A DNA stretch of 24,271 bases from Purshia tridentata (Eukaryota > Streptophyta > Magnoliopsida > Rosales > Rosaceae): contig QANT01006134.1 of the NCBI GenBank assembly GCA_003254885.1, positions 1 through 24,271 of the forward strand, in the 5' to 3' direction. Both the position numbers and the translations under genes were made by a program. The notes beneath the pieces are model-generated. The model was not told the origin of the DNA and searched no databases. It saw only the letters and a list, made by a program, of their open reading frames with translations. The first letter of the stretch is position 1. Every line of letters starts with the position of its first letter. Shown here piece by piece: positions 1 through 10,433 of this stretch.

Positions 1-310
1 AAAAAAAAAGAGATTTTCTTTACCTTAAAAAAAATGATAAAAATAGTATTACTGAAAAATATGATATTTTTTTGTTTTTGTTTTCTTACATAAAACGCGT
101 GAAGAAGAAGAAGAATTTAAAGAGAAAACAAAGAGAAGAAAAATACACTTTTGGTAACTTTGTTCTTATGAACCAAACATTTTTTTCAAATCTCACTTAG
201 TAGAAGAATGCTGGCAACCTTTTTTTTTTTTTTTCTTNTTTTTTCTTTCAATTAAAGGTCTTATACCACTTGCCAAATTGATGCCACCATTTTTGTTTCC
301 CATTTTTTGG

Positions 311-326
311 GTGTGTGTGTGTGTGT
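311..326. repeat. (GT)8 microsatellite
   Basis: An uninterrupted GT dinucleotide run lies in T-rich intergenic DNA. It is likely to vary in length between individuals. Confidence 0.9.
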
Positions 327-1660
327 TTTTATTTTTATTGTTTTCTAAATGGACATGATATATTCCTTGAGGCCTTGGTAATATTTATTTTCACATGGCA
401 TATACTTGGTATATCTTTGTTTTTAATTTTAGGTTTTCCATTTTAATTGAAGATAGAGAATGAAGGATGAAAAGATGGTGAGAAGGGATGTGATAATGAA
501 AGGGAGGAGAAGATACATGAAAAATGGTTCATAAAATGGAAACTAAAAACTAAGAACACACTATTGACTTCGACGGAAGACTATTCGATACCAAAATCAA
601 TAAAATGTTTGTCAAAGGGACAAGTGACCGAGTTTCCACACCAAAAGGACTGCCTTCTCAAGGGCATTATATGTTGGCTTATAGGCATGAAAAGGTCTCC
701 CACTTTCCTAAGTTGGCAATGTGGGATTTTCAACATACTAAAATTACTATAAAAAAGTTTATCTTGGACCATTGGACGGTGAGTATTTAAAATAAAGTAA
801 AATTTTTATATAATTGGTGTAAAATTTTAATGTAACCGATGTATATATTTATTATTTTTATTTATTTTAGCACATGATCTGGCACGTAATAAGAGAAATA
901 AAGATATAGGTTTATACACTTCTGATCAGTACTTTTTCCTCATCCAAGATGTTCTTGTGGATAGGATCAAATGGGATATCATCAGTATATCACAATCGTG
1001 GTGGTCCTATGGGTGGCTTGACGCGTGGGTTAGGCCCACCTGTAGTTAGTGCTAAGTGGCTTTCGGCATTTGTAGATTTGGGCTTTAACCTGTTTAGCTA
1101 GGCTACATCCCCGAGTGGAGAATCCCAGCAACAACAATCTTAATTTTAGGGAAATTATAGATCAAAGAAATGAAAGCTTGCTGAAATTTCAGGTGTTATT
1201 CGGCTTCCTTAACAGTGTCTCTTTATGTGTGGCCCTTTAAACATAGAAAACCTCACTAATTGATTAGTGCTTAAATTTAAGAAGATTCAGCCAGATGCCT
1301 TGTACCTAATGAAGAATATGCTTCAATCATTGATCACTTGGTTATGAATTCATGATTGTATAAATAATTTATCTTTCATATTTTCTGTTTGGTTTCTGAG
1401 AAACGTATAAGTTAGATGAAAACTGGTCAATTTAGATGCCTTGAATGATGATAGGATCATTAAGATGCACAAGAACCCAACTTTGTCATGAAGAATATTA
1501 CAAAGTCTAGTTAATGGACAGTGAAGTAGTAGAGTAGGTATTTCTCTATTGCTTCTGTTTTGAACTTTGAACCCTGCAATTGTTTGAAGATTGACTAGTT
1601 CTACAAAATGTCTGACCAAAAAAACCAGTTTTAGAAACTGAAATCCACATTAGCAAGAAA

Positions 1661-1780
1661 AACATCATGAGCCCCTTAAAAAAATTGAACATCACGGTCC
1701 CTAAAAAAAAATAAACACCATGAGCCCCATAACAAAAACAACCCATTATATGGCGGCATTGTAGCCCCATAACAAAAATT
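1661..1780. repeat. Degenerate tandem repeat, about 27 bp per unit
   Basis: Three adjacent units start near 1661, 1688 and 1714, each of the form aacaYcatgagcccc followed by an A-rich tail. A fourth unit (tgtagccccat plus A-rich tail) lies about 13 bp out of phase near 1755. Short minus-strand reading frames across it are by-products of the repetition. Confidence 0.65.
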
Positions 1781-2095
1781 GACAGCTATTGATGGCCATA
1801 ACTTCTACGTTCAAGTCAATGAACTTGGTAGCCCATATCCATGGAAACTACCAAACTCTGCTCTCTATCTACCCTGAAATAACTCATTGTGTTAATCAGA
1901 TTTTTGTTTGTACCTCAAGGAAACAGATTATTTTAGGAACTAGCAATTGAAATATTGTTATTAATTTCCATATTTTGTCCATAATTTCTTGTGTTCATTT
2001 CTTGTTTTTGACCTTATAACCCAGCATTGATTTAGGCTTTAGAGGTCGATTTTATAACTTTATTTGTGTTTTAGTAGGAAAAAGAGAAGCTGATC

Positions 2096-3633
2096 ATGGA
2101 GGAGGAAATTAAGCTTGATTTAATCAGCAGCCTACCATTTGAAACACAGAAACGAATTGTTTCATTCCTTCCATTAAAAGAGGCAGTAAGAACCAGCACT
2201 CTTTCAACTCTCTGGAGGACCCTCTGGTCTCCAATTCAAGTGAGCTTGAATTTTGATCCAAACCCAATACACCATGAAGGCTTTGGTCAAGAACTAAACC
2301 AAGTTTTGGGCATGGTCTTGGGGTCTTATGCTTGTCCTGAGCAATGGAAGCTGTGCCTCAATGTTAAGACTTCAGAGAAGGATGAGGTACTGATTGTCAA
2401 AGCCACCAAGGGGGTTGACAAAGAGCTTCATGTTGAATTCTTTGAAAGACAGAAAGTGGCAACAACAACAACTCGTTTGTGCCTTCACAACAATCCTACA
2501 CAAACTGCTAGCTTTTCTGGTGTCAAGCTTCTTCACCTCAGATCAGTCACCAGCCTTACCCAGAGTTTGGTGTCTCAGTTGTTCTCCAATTGCCATCTTC
2601 TTCAAAGCTTGAGGCTTGAGAATTGCACAGGGTTGCAGAGCCTTGATTTGGAAACAGATAGTCTTCAGAGCTTGGTGGTTGCAGACTGTTCAGACATGGC
2701 TGCTATTGTGATTTCTGCACTGAATCTCAAATCTTTTTGGTACCGTGGTGTCCTTCCTCAGATCAACCTAAAGAACACAATGAGCTTGGTTGATGTGGTG
2801 CTCAATTTGAGGGATGGACCAGGCAGCAATGAGTTTGATTGTGAGGAAATTCTGACCACCCTAACTTCTTTCAAGGATGTTGAGGTTCTCACCATAAGTG
2901 GCTGGCTTCTTCAGGTATGGATATACATAATCCGGTAACGTTTTATTGCCAAATATCTAACATATTATGTTGTCAAATTATCAATCTAGAAAGCATATTC
3001 ATATGAGAATCCAGCGAATAATGTCACAAATTTTGACATGTTATGTTGACAAACTGTACAATTGAGAATTTCACTATAAATTCCTTGACTTTACTTCATC
3101 TGCAAGTTGAATTCCAAATTCTGACAAGGTGTGTGCCATATTGTTCAAGTGGTTATGTTCAGCAGGAGTGATTTTTGGGAGGCTTGAGTTACAACTTAAC
3201 AAGCTAAAGGAACTAACTTGGATTGACTCTTTGATCAACAAGGACAAAAGGGATTCCCTTGCTTGCTTCTTAAACTTGTGCCCTTTCTTGGAGAAGTTGT
3301 TGGTGGAGGTGAGTGTTCTCTTTTCCAAGTTTTCGTATTTATACAACGAATTTGTGAAGGCACACACTCTAAATAATGCAGTCATTCTTTTTGTCATTGT
3401 GAGGAAAGCAGATTGATAGCAACCTCAGCATCATCCCCTGCCCATTTTTCCACCATTACTGGCATGAACCTCACCTCTGGATGGACTTTACAAGTGTGAA
3501 GTCCAATACTTCAGAACTTAAGCACCTAAAAAGGGTTGGGTTGGTGGGCTTCACCGGCATAGAAGATGAGTTGCTACTCATTGATCTTTTACTTGAGAAG
3601 GCAATTGGGCTCAATTCATTGACTTTAACATAG
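2096..3633 (+). CDS. F-box/LRR-like protein, 3 exons, 399 aa
   Basis: Coding exons are 2096-2914, 3150-3308 and 3412-3633 (TAG). All introns are GT-AG in phase 0, giving 273+53+73 residues. An F-box lies at residues about 8-48 (LISSLPFETQKRIVSFLPLK, then an RTSTLSxLWRxLW ending), the usual helical motif that binds SKP1 in SCF ubiquitin ligases. The remainder is Leu-rich with LRR-like strands (LKLLHLRSV-type; LQSLRLENCTGL at about 170-185; LQSLVVADC), as in plant F-box/LRR proteins of the FBD type. The ATG is the first in this frame and directly precedes the F-box. The role is inferred: a substrate receptor for ubiquitination, target unknown. I see no clear C-terminal FBD domain, and the last exon stops soon after an LRR-like segment, so the protein may be shortened. 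Existence of the gene is well supported; the exon 2 and exon 3 boundaries less so. Confidence 0.87.
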
Positions 3634-3654
3634 CCTGAAATTCATCAGGGCAAA

Positions 3655-3718
3655 TTGTAAATGATTCCCAGGACAGGGTTTCCAACTTGTAAATGATTCC
3701 CAAGAGAGGGTTTTCAAC
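3655..3718. repeat. 32-bp tandem duplication just after the F-box stop codon
   Basis: Two adjacent 32-bp units (3655-3686 and 3687-3718) start with ttgtaaatgattccca and differ at only three positions. They lie about 20 bp after the F-box gene stop, so probably in its 3' UTR. Confidence 0.85.
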
Positions 3719-4439
3719 TTGTGATTTCCAGCCAACGTCTCATCAATCCATTCGATAGAGTTTAATATTTTTTAAATTTTTTTTATATTTCTTATAGAGT
3801 CTAATGTATAAATTAAATATCAGGTTAGTTGAGAAATACTAGTTAGACAAAAGTTTCGGAATAACATATTCCTTATATTTAAAACCAAACCGAAAAAAAA
3901 AAAACCAAAACCAGACCAAGTCCAATTGAACTAATCAAAATCAAACCAATTCAAACTTGGTCCACCACCCTCACTTGAAAAAGGAGAGAGTTGAAGTTTT
4001 TATTTAAAATGTCTGACTTTTATTGTGAGCAAAAAAAATGATAAATAATCTTTCATTACTTCCTTACTCGCTAACGTGTGCAAATTGGCTCTTTCTATTA
4101 TGTCAAAGTAGATATTTTGATTATTTCAAAAGATAAGATAAAAAACTAATTTTCTAAAGATAATTTTCACATTTCACATTTCTGAAGTCTTTTTTGTCTT
4201 TAAATAATTTTATTAGCATTTATTATTAATCTAAATGAAACGGCTCTTTTTACATTTAACCTTACTCACTATTTAATTACCACAATCAACCTTGATTCAC
4301 TATTGCACAATTGTCAAACTTGACCAAACTCAAGATGGTATTATTTTCTACAGAAAAATGTATCGCTATTCTAGGGACAATCAAATAATTGTGTTTCTGA
4401 ATCAACTGTTAATAGTGTAAATCATAAGTTGTGCCAGTT
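3719..4439. other. Intergenic spacer between the F-box gene and DAPF
   Basis: This AT-rich stretch has no open frame of note. It contains a degenerate run of aaccaa/accaaa units at about 3883-3960 and otherwise unremarkable sequence. It presumably holds the F-box gene 3' end and the distal DAPF promoter. Confidence 0.7.
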
Positions 4440-4489
4440 TGGGCCAGTTCATTAATTTTTTCAGTTGGGCTGCGTTATACAGAGGCCCA
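4440..4489 (+). promoter_or_regulatory. Three site II (TGGGCY) elements upstream of DAPF
   Basis: TGGGCC lies at 4440-4445, TGGGCT at 4466-4471 and GGCCCA (the same motif on the other strand) at 4484-4489, all 110-160 bp before the DAPF ATG. Clustered TGGGCY motifs are known TCP-binding 'site II' elements in promoters of plant housekeeping and growth-linked genes. Action on DAPF is inferred from position. Confidence 0.55.
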
Positions 4490-4600
4490 ACCTTCCCACC
4501 AAAAACACAATTATAACGGCACAGCGGTTACGCTCGGACAACTAACAGCATCATCAGCTTGGCTTTTTTTAGAGAGGGAAACTCTGTTAGCGTCGAAGTC

Positions 4601-7600
4601 ATGGCCATAGCCGCCGCCATTTCAGTCCCTCTCACTTCCCCAACTCGCCGCTCTCTCACCTCCTCCGTCATCCTTCTTCGATCTTCTTCTCCTCTTCTCA
4701 AATTCAACTTTCTCAGACTAACTCCCGCGCCGAGAACTCCCACTCTTCGCGTATCGGCGGCGTCTTCCATGAGCGTCGAAGCCGCCGAGAAAGCCTCGCC
4801 GGCTTCATTTCTCGACCGGCGAGAGTCCGGCATCCTTCACTTCGTCAAGTACCACGGCCTCGGCAACGACTTCATCCTGGTATTTACTTTGACTCTGAAA
4901 CTGTTGCAAAATATTGTAATTTTTGAAATTTGGTTAGCGACGGAGAAGTTAGGGTTAGTTGTGCTGAATACTCTGTTTGGATTTTTCGAGTGATAGGTTG
5001 ATAATAGGGAGTCTGCGGAGCCTAAGATCACTCCGGAGCAAGCAGCGAAGCTATGTGATCGGAACTTTGGGATTGGCGCCGACGGAGTAATCTTCGCGCT
5101 GCCGGGCATCAATGGCACCGATTATACCATGAGAATATTCAATTCCGATGGGAGCGAGCCCGAGGTGACTTGCATTTTCGAATATTATGGCTTCACTTGA
5201 TGCATTTGAGATTATGTAGATGTGTGATTGCTGCATTGCATTGAATGTTGATGGTCTGCTTTCTCATTTACTGAACTATATGCGTGCAAGTGTGGATGAG
5301 TCTTGTTTTTCTAATTTCAGAAATTTTGATGTTAAATTTTATCATCTAGATGTGTGGTAATGGAGTCCGGTGCTTTGCCAGATTCATCACTGAGCTCGAG
5401 AATTTGCAGGGGAGGCAACGGTATGCGTGTGCACCGCTGATTCTATAGTCTGATAATCTTTTAAGAACTATTCTTGCTTGTATACTGCATTGTTTCTTTT
5501 ATTCTTCTATTACTTACTGTAAATGTGACCGTATTTGTAAATTATTTCAGCTTTAAGGTACACACTGGTGCTGGTCTAATTATTCCGGAAATTGAAGATG
5601 ATGGGAAGGTATATTCTTGTTTACCCTGTGTTTCAGTTTAAGTAAACTATTTCAGGTTCAGATGCTTTGAATGCATCAAACGTTTAATAATTGATTCTTA
5701 TAATTACAGGTTAGAGTTGATATGGGGGAACCAGTTCTTAAAGCATCAGATGTACCTACAAGGCTACCTGCAAACAAAGATCAAGCTGTCGTTAAGTCAG
5801 ATCTGGGTGTAGATGGAGTAACCTGGAAAGTAACCTGTGTTAGTATGGGAAATCCTCATTGTGTAACTTTTGGTACAGATGCAGGCCAGGTAACTTTTGC
5901 TAGAATAACTTTGGACATATTCACTTCTATTAGGAGTCTGTTGCTTAAATTCCTTTAGCTGTCTTTTATCTTATTTAGACGTAAGTAATTTGGCAGAAGC
6001 AAAGATATTAATTATTCAGCCAAAGTTTCTGATGATTGGGTAATAGTTGGAGCTGTTTGACCTGGACTTCTAGTAATGTTTGCTTTCTTTGACTGTTAGG
6101 AATGTCTCACAATGTTTGGACTTAGGATATCTTCTTGCAACTGGGGTTATCAGTGTGACAACTGACTAGTTACTTGCATTAATATGTTGAAGTCTTGTTT
6201 CTTGCAAAATCCATCGTTGCTGACCTTGACCTCTTTACTTTTGGCTGTGATTGAACAGAATTTGCAGGTCGATGAATTGAATTTAGCTGAAATTGGTCCT
6301 AAATTTGAGCATCATCAGATGTTTCCGGCACGAACGAACACAGGTTAGAATATACCTTTCTGTGAGATGCTTTTGTCATTGGAATCATTTTGATTTGCTT
6401 TTGGTATATTTTCTGATGCTACAAATAGGTATTTTTGGCGCCTGCCTGTCATTTATACCTTATGACAGTTATAGAAGATTAAGAATGCATTAATTTAAAC
6501 TTCGGAACTTCAGATATAATTCTGTTTAAATTGTTGGAATAGTGCTTGCTTGCGGGTGGGTATTTTGAGAAATACATTGGAATACTTTTGCAATATGGTA
6601 CTTAGTCAAAATATTGTGTGGCATATTTTTGCTCAACATTTGTATGTTCTTAAATGGCTCAAATTGTAAAAAGAACTTAGGGCCAGTTTGGGGTTGAGGT
6701 GCCTTGGAAATAAGTTGCTTATTTCTACCACAAAGCAGTTTTTGGTGTTTGATTAATAAAGTAAAATTTGCTTTTTTTGAAAATAGAGGTGGGGAAAAGT
6801 AGATTTTGGGGGTTGAGGTAAAGCAGTTAAAGAGACGCTTTCAAAATCTGCTGTGGGGGAGAGCAGCCATAACTTTCAAAATTGCCCTCACCCAATTTAA
6901 AAAATAACAATTCTTACCCCTCTCAATAAAAAATTATAGTAACATTTTAAAATTTTAAAATAACAATTCTTACCCCTCTCAATAAAAAATTATTGTAACA
7001 TTTTAAAATTTAAATAGCATAATTACCTTTTAATTAACAAAATACAATGACAAAAAATATTAATATAAATTGAGTTTTATATATGTAAGTTATGAGAATA
7101 ATTTTTACTAAGAAAATCATATATAAAACTTAGAAAAAAAATCATAAATAAAAGTTAGAAAAAAAAAATCATAAATTAAAAAAATTATAATTTAAAAATA
7201 AAAAAAGCAAGTGAAAGCATTCTTGTTTTACCAAACAAAATTAAAATGCACTTTTAGCACTATTTCTATTTTGGTCATTATACATTGTCACAGCACTTCT
7301 ACATCAAAATTTACCAAACATTGTAGTGCTGCTTTTAAGATTTACAGAACTTTTAAAAACACAGTTTATTAAACATTTAACTGTTTTACCTTACAACAGC
7401 TTTTTCTCACCACACAGCTATAGCAACTTTTTCTTACCACACATCAATCCCAAACTAACCCTTATACCATGTCTTACTCTTTATCCACATATGGCGATGT
7501 GTGCTTGAGGCTTAAGTCTCCACTCTTTTTTAGCAAGCTTGATTTACAGTTACATGATTATATAATATAAAGGTCATGCTATATATTCCAGTGCCCAGTA

Positions 7601-8464
7601 AATATTTGTTTTGAATCGACCTTCTAGGCCCTCTGTTCCTGCCTTCTGAATTTTAATTCTCAATTTTTCGTTTTTTCTTAAATTTGATTATGTATTCACA
7701 ATATCATTTGATTGTGACTGACAGAATTTGTGCAAGTTTTCACTCCTTCACACCTCATTATGCGTGTTTGGGAGCGTGGTGCTGGTTAGTTTAATTGCAA
7801 CCAAAAGTTATTATATTGTGATCTAATACTAAATCCCTTTTTAGTTGTTTTAATGGGAAGCTTAATTACTTTTCATTGTAGGAGCAACACTGGCCTGCGG
7901 AACTGGTGCCTGTGCTGTAGTTGTTGCAGCAGTTCTTGAGGGTCGTTCTGAGCGGGTAAGTTTTGGCATAAATGTTTTGAATATTATTAAAAAACTTTAT
8001 ATTAGTTTATATATTTTTACATGGAAATAAATTTTCTATTTGCTTTAAAATGTTCAATTTTCGGATGGGTAATCTGAAATTTCTTTTTCTGAACCTTCAT
8101 AAAGCTTCATGTGACAAATGAATGTTGTCTAATTTTTTATCATTCTAATAGTATTACTTTACTATGTCCTTAAAAAAAATAGTTTACTTTTGTAAAATTC
8201 TCTCTTTTGACTGTTGCTTCATTATGGATGATGGCTCTCTCTTGTTGAATGCTATAGATGGTCTCCAAATTAACCTCATTGTTACTGTAGTTTATGTTAC
8301 TTGCTTTCTTCTTTGCTCATCCTTTTATGCTTATCTTTTGTACATAGAATTGCACGGTAGATCTACCAGGAGGACCATTGCAGATTGAGTGGAGAGAGGA
8401 GGACAATCATGTGTACATGACAGGCCCAGCTGAAGTAGTGTTTTACGGATCTGTGCCCCTATAA
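4601..8464 (+). CDS. DAPF: Diaminopimelate epimerase, chloroplastic, 9 exons, 363 aa
   Basis: The enzyme converts LL-diaminopimelate to the meso form, the penultimate step of lysine synthesis, in the plastid. Exons: 4601-4879, 4997-5164, 5350-5420, 5551-5608, 5710-5889, 6259-6343, 7725-7784, 7882-7955, 8348-8464 (TAA). All introns are GT-AG and the phases agree throughout. Residues 1 to about 55 are rich in Ser, Thr, Arg and Ala, with few acidic residues, as in a plastid transit peptide. KYHGLGNDF at 83-91 opens the enzyme domain. The two catalytic cysteines are C151 ([11 protein letters not shown]) and C306 (ACGTGACA). GNPH at 239-242, PARTNTEF at 275-282 and [14 protein letters not shown] are family signatures that bind substrate. 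The length agrees with about 362 aa recalled for Arabidopsis DAPF. I chose ATG 4601 because upstream in-frame codons offer only a TTG. Intron 6 is long and hosts a MITE. The gene looks intact and identification is nearly certain. Confidence 0.97.
6680..7461. mobile_element. PIF/Harbinger (Tourist)-like MITE in DAPF intron 6
   Basis: This 782-bp AT-rich element has no coding capacity. The 5' end begins GGGCCAGTTTGGGGTTGA. The 3' end, read on the minus strand, begins GGGTTAGTTTGGGATTGA, giving inverted termini of about 22 bp with a few mismatches. It is flanked by direct TTA copies at 6677-6679 and 7462-7464, the target duplication typical of PIF/Harbinger elements. Exons 6 and 7 on either side remain in frame, so it appears to be spliced out. 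Superfamily is inferred from the TTA duplication and GG-start termini. Confidence 0.85.
6901..7012. repeat. 56-bp tandem duplication inside the MITE
   Basis: Two consecutive units of about 56 bp each contain caattcttacccctctcaat followed by an A/T-rich tail. They differ by a single base over most of their length (attatagt versus attattgt). They lie inside the intron 6 element and lengthen it. Confidence 0.85.
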
Positions 8465-9526
8465 TCACTGTCCACAAAATTGTGTTTGTATGAACATAGA
8501 TTTTGTTATTTAAATTCACCTGAATCTTGTAGAATTGCCGACACTGAAATATTTTCTTTGTTTCTCGAGCTCTATGAAAGTTGAATCCCTCCAAGAAAAT
8601 GATGTGTTTGGCTTGCCAACGAGTTTTCATTTTATGCCTGATAATCCACATTATTTTAGTTTGAGGCCGAGGATTGAATCATTAATTGCTTTTAACGGTT
8701 TGATTGATTAATAAGGCAATCATAATGATTAATGGGAGCCAAATACCCATATGAAGTTTGATTGATTTCTAAATGATGGTGAAAAGACGACCCTACTCTA
8801 TAATGTCCTCCATCTTCACTTCAATGGCGCTCTAGCAATCCTGCATTGTCTCCTCGTAACCCTACTGCCCCATCTATCTAGCTTTGCTTCACCATGCACA
8901 AGCCCTTAATCATTAGATTAAAGTTGTAGCTCAGTTCAGGTAGGTAAGCCTTGCAGCTTTTGCGACCATGATAACTTTTTGAAGACCTTGCTTGAATGAC
9001 ATGCATCAAGTTAGGTTCAAGAAACCTCACTTATTGCAGGTGTATACATTTATTATGTCTATCTTTCTTATTACAGGTGTATACACTCGTTACATAAAAG
9101 TTTTACTCGCTCTAATTTGAGTCTTGAAAAGTAATAGAGCTTTGTTTTGAATAGTTGATGTATTGATATCTCAACTGAATTTATACACATTAATATGTAA
9201 ATGCTAGTTGTCAATATTCATCTTTTGTAATAATAACATGATTTATAGTTCTCAGTGATGCAAGGTTGAGCAATGACCAACAATCAATTTTCCTTGACTT
9301 TCAATGAGATTTTACCATCAATTATTTGGTTCCCAAGCTATTTCTAATTTATTGACCAATCCATCCCAAGTTTGACGTTCAATTTTAATCCAATTCAATT
9401 TAATTTATTAACCAAATTAGTTTAGATTAGATTGAATTAATTTTGTTTATTACATTATAGGGAATTAAATCCTACACCTAGTCTAATTCTAACCCTGACC
9501 CCATCTATACTCACCACTTGGGCTAC
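8465..9526. other. Intergenic spacer between DAPF and the kinesin gene
   Basis: The first 200-300 bases are probably the DAPF 3' UTR. No coding region is recognisable. A 20-bp direct repeat with 37-bp spacing (cttattRcaggtgtatacaY at 9030-9049 and 9067-9086) is the only structure seen. Towards 9300-9470 the DNA is a run of AATTRA-like sequence. Confidence 0.7.
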
Positions 9527-9536
9527 CCCAACGGCA
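9527..9536 (+). promoter_or_regulatory. Upstream MSA-like element (CCCAACGGCA)
   Basis: This matches the mitosis-specific activator consensus YCYAACGGYY except for the last base. It lies about 220 bp before the proximal MSA site of the kinesin gene. Confidence 0.4.
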
Positions 9537-9744
9537 TGATTGAATTAGATTTTTAACATTTGCATCCAAAGGTTAAAATGTTTAAGATGAAAGTTTTTTT
9601 TTAGTTTTCTAATTTTTTTTTGTTAGGTAGAAATGGAAGTTTCAAATTTACTCAAACGCGCGAGATAGGCAGTTAGGCTACGCGCCTCATTTGAATTTTA
9701 ACCCGCCGACCCTACCATTTGAAAAGAGCAAGAATCTCTGGTGG

Positions 9745-9754
9745 CCCAACGGCT
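9745..9754 (+). promoter_or_regulatory. MSA element (CCCAACGGCT) in the kinesin-5 promoter
   Basis: This is a perfect match to YCYAACGGYY, the element bound by three-repeat MYB (MYB3R) factors in plant G2/M genes. It lies just before the likely TATA-like box and leader exon of the kinesin gene, where such sites are normally found. The position and the mitotic role of the downstream gene support function; binding itself is inferred. Confidence 0.65.
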
Positions 9755-9763
9755 GCTTCCCAC

Positions 9764-9771
9764 TACAAATA
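9764..9771 (+). promoter_or_regulatory. TATA-like box (TACAAATA) of the kinesin gene
   Basis: This is one base from TATAAATA and sits 10 bp after the MSA element. A start of transcription near 9795-9805 would give a leader exon with no ATG up to the 5' splice site at 10015/10016, which fits. No better TATA candidate is close. Confidence 0.4.
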
Positions 9772-10015
9772 CTTAAGGGAGTCGTTGGCCTTCAACAATC
9801 AGACACCGCTCCGCTTCGCTTCCTCATTTCAAAACCACACTTCGATTTATTCCTAAAAAAGAAAAATTCTTAATTTCGCCAAAAGAGAAAAAAATCTTCT
9901 TCTTTTTTCCCCATATTTGCATTTGATTTGTCAAGACCCTACTTCTCTGTTTGAGAATTCAAAGAGACTTTGAGGTTGATATACTTGATTGAGTTAATCA
10001 GGCTGAAGCTCAGAG

Positions 10016-10417
10016 GTATTGTTTTCTTCATTACCAAATCATGGATAAATCTAATACTCAGATTTTGTTTCGTTGAGATAAAGATCCCACGTGTGGGGCC
10101 TTGTATAGTAATTTATAAGGATTTAAACTGTTCTTTCTATTGTTAATTGATTTTTAATTTTAGAATAAATACTTAGATTCTTTCGTGTTATATCCCATAT
10201 TAAAAATGTGATGGTTGCATAACGGTTTTAGGATGAATGAGTAGATTTCTTTGCCTTTTACTTTCCTGCAATTTCTGGTTATGCAGATTAGGAGTTTTTC
10301 AGTTTCTAAATTCAGTTATTTTCAGAACAAAATTTTATAGTTTCTTGGTCAGGGGCTTATAATTCTGTTATTGATTTGTTTTATACCTGTTGATGAACTG
10401 TGTTGGTGTTCTTTTAG
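10016..10417 (+). other. Probable 5' leader intron of the kinesin-5 gene
   Basis: The donor is cagag|gtatt at 10015/10016 and the acceptor is cttttag|gttt at 10417/10418, giving a 402-bp intron. The leader upstream (about 9800-10015) contains no ATG, and the second leader piece (10418-10433) runs straight into ATGATG. Translation is also blocked upstream, because that frame has no usable start linked to the promoter. Inferred from sequence only. Confidence 0.6.
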
Positions 10418-10433
10418 GTTTGGAAGAGTGAAA

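Larger units (their letters stand above)
1..2095. other. AT-rich intergenic region upstream of the F-box gene
   Basis: I find no supportable gene here. The open frames near 564-790 and 1350-1770 overlap on both strands and resemble no family I know. The region holds poly-A/T tracts, a (GAA)5 run at 101-115, a (GT)8 microsatellite at 311-326, one undetermined base at 238 inside a T-run, a GC-richer island at about 991-1140 and a degenerate 27-bp repeat at 1661-1780. The last few hundred bases presumably contain the promoter and leader of the F-box gene, but I see no clear TATA box. The sequence ttttag at 2069-2074 could be the acceptor of a leader intron; this is a guess. Confidence 0.7.

Noticed and set aside
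564..790. Overlapping open frames of about 60 codons on both strands
   Set aside because: Three frames overlap in the same DNA, none resembles a family I know, and no promoter or splice context supports them.
1254..1269. Inverted repeat cactaat-tg-attagtg, HD-Zip-like
   Set aside because: A 7-bp inverted repeat is expected by chance in AT-rich DNA, and it is more than 800 bp from the nearest gene start.
4559..4600. N-terminal extension of DAPF from a TTG at 4559
   Set aside because: The extension lacks an ATG. ATG 4601 begins a normal transit peptide and gives the expected length.
8927..8936. tRNA D-arm-like tagctcagtt
   Set aside because: There is no matching anticodon stem, T-arm (GGTTCRANYCC) or acceptor stem at the right distance.
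9655..9715. Possible E2F sites near the kinesin promoter (cgcgcg, aacccgcc)
   Set aside because: Neither fits TTTSSCGC; GC-rich words alone are not enough.
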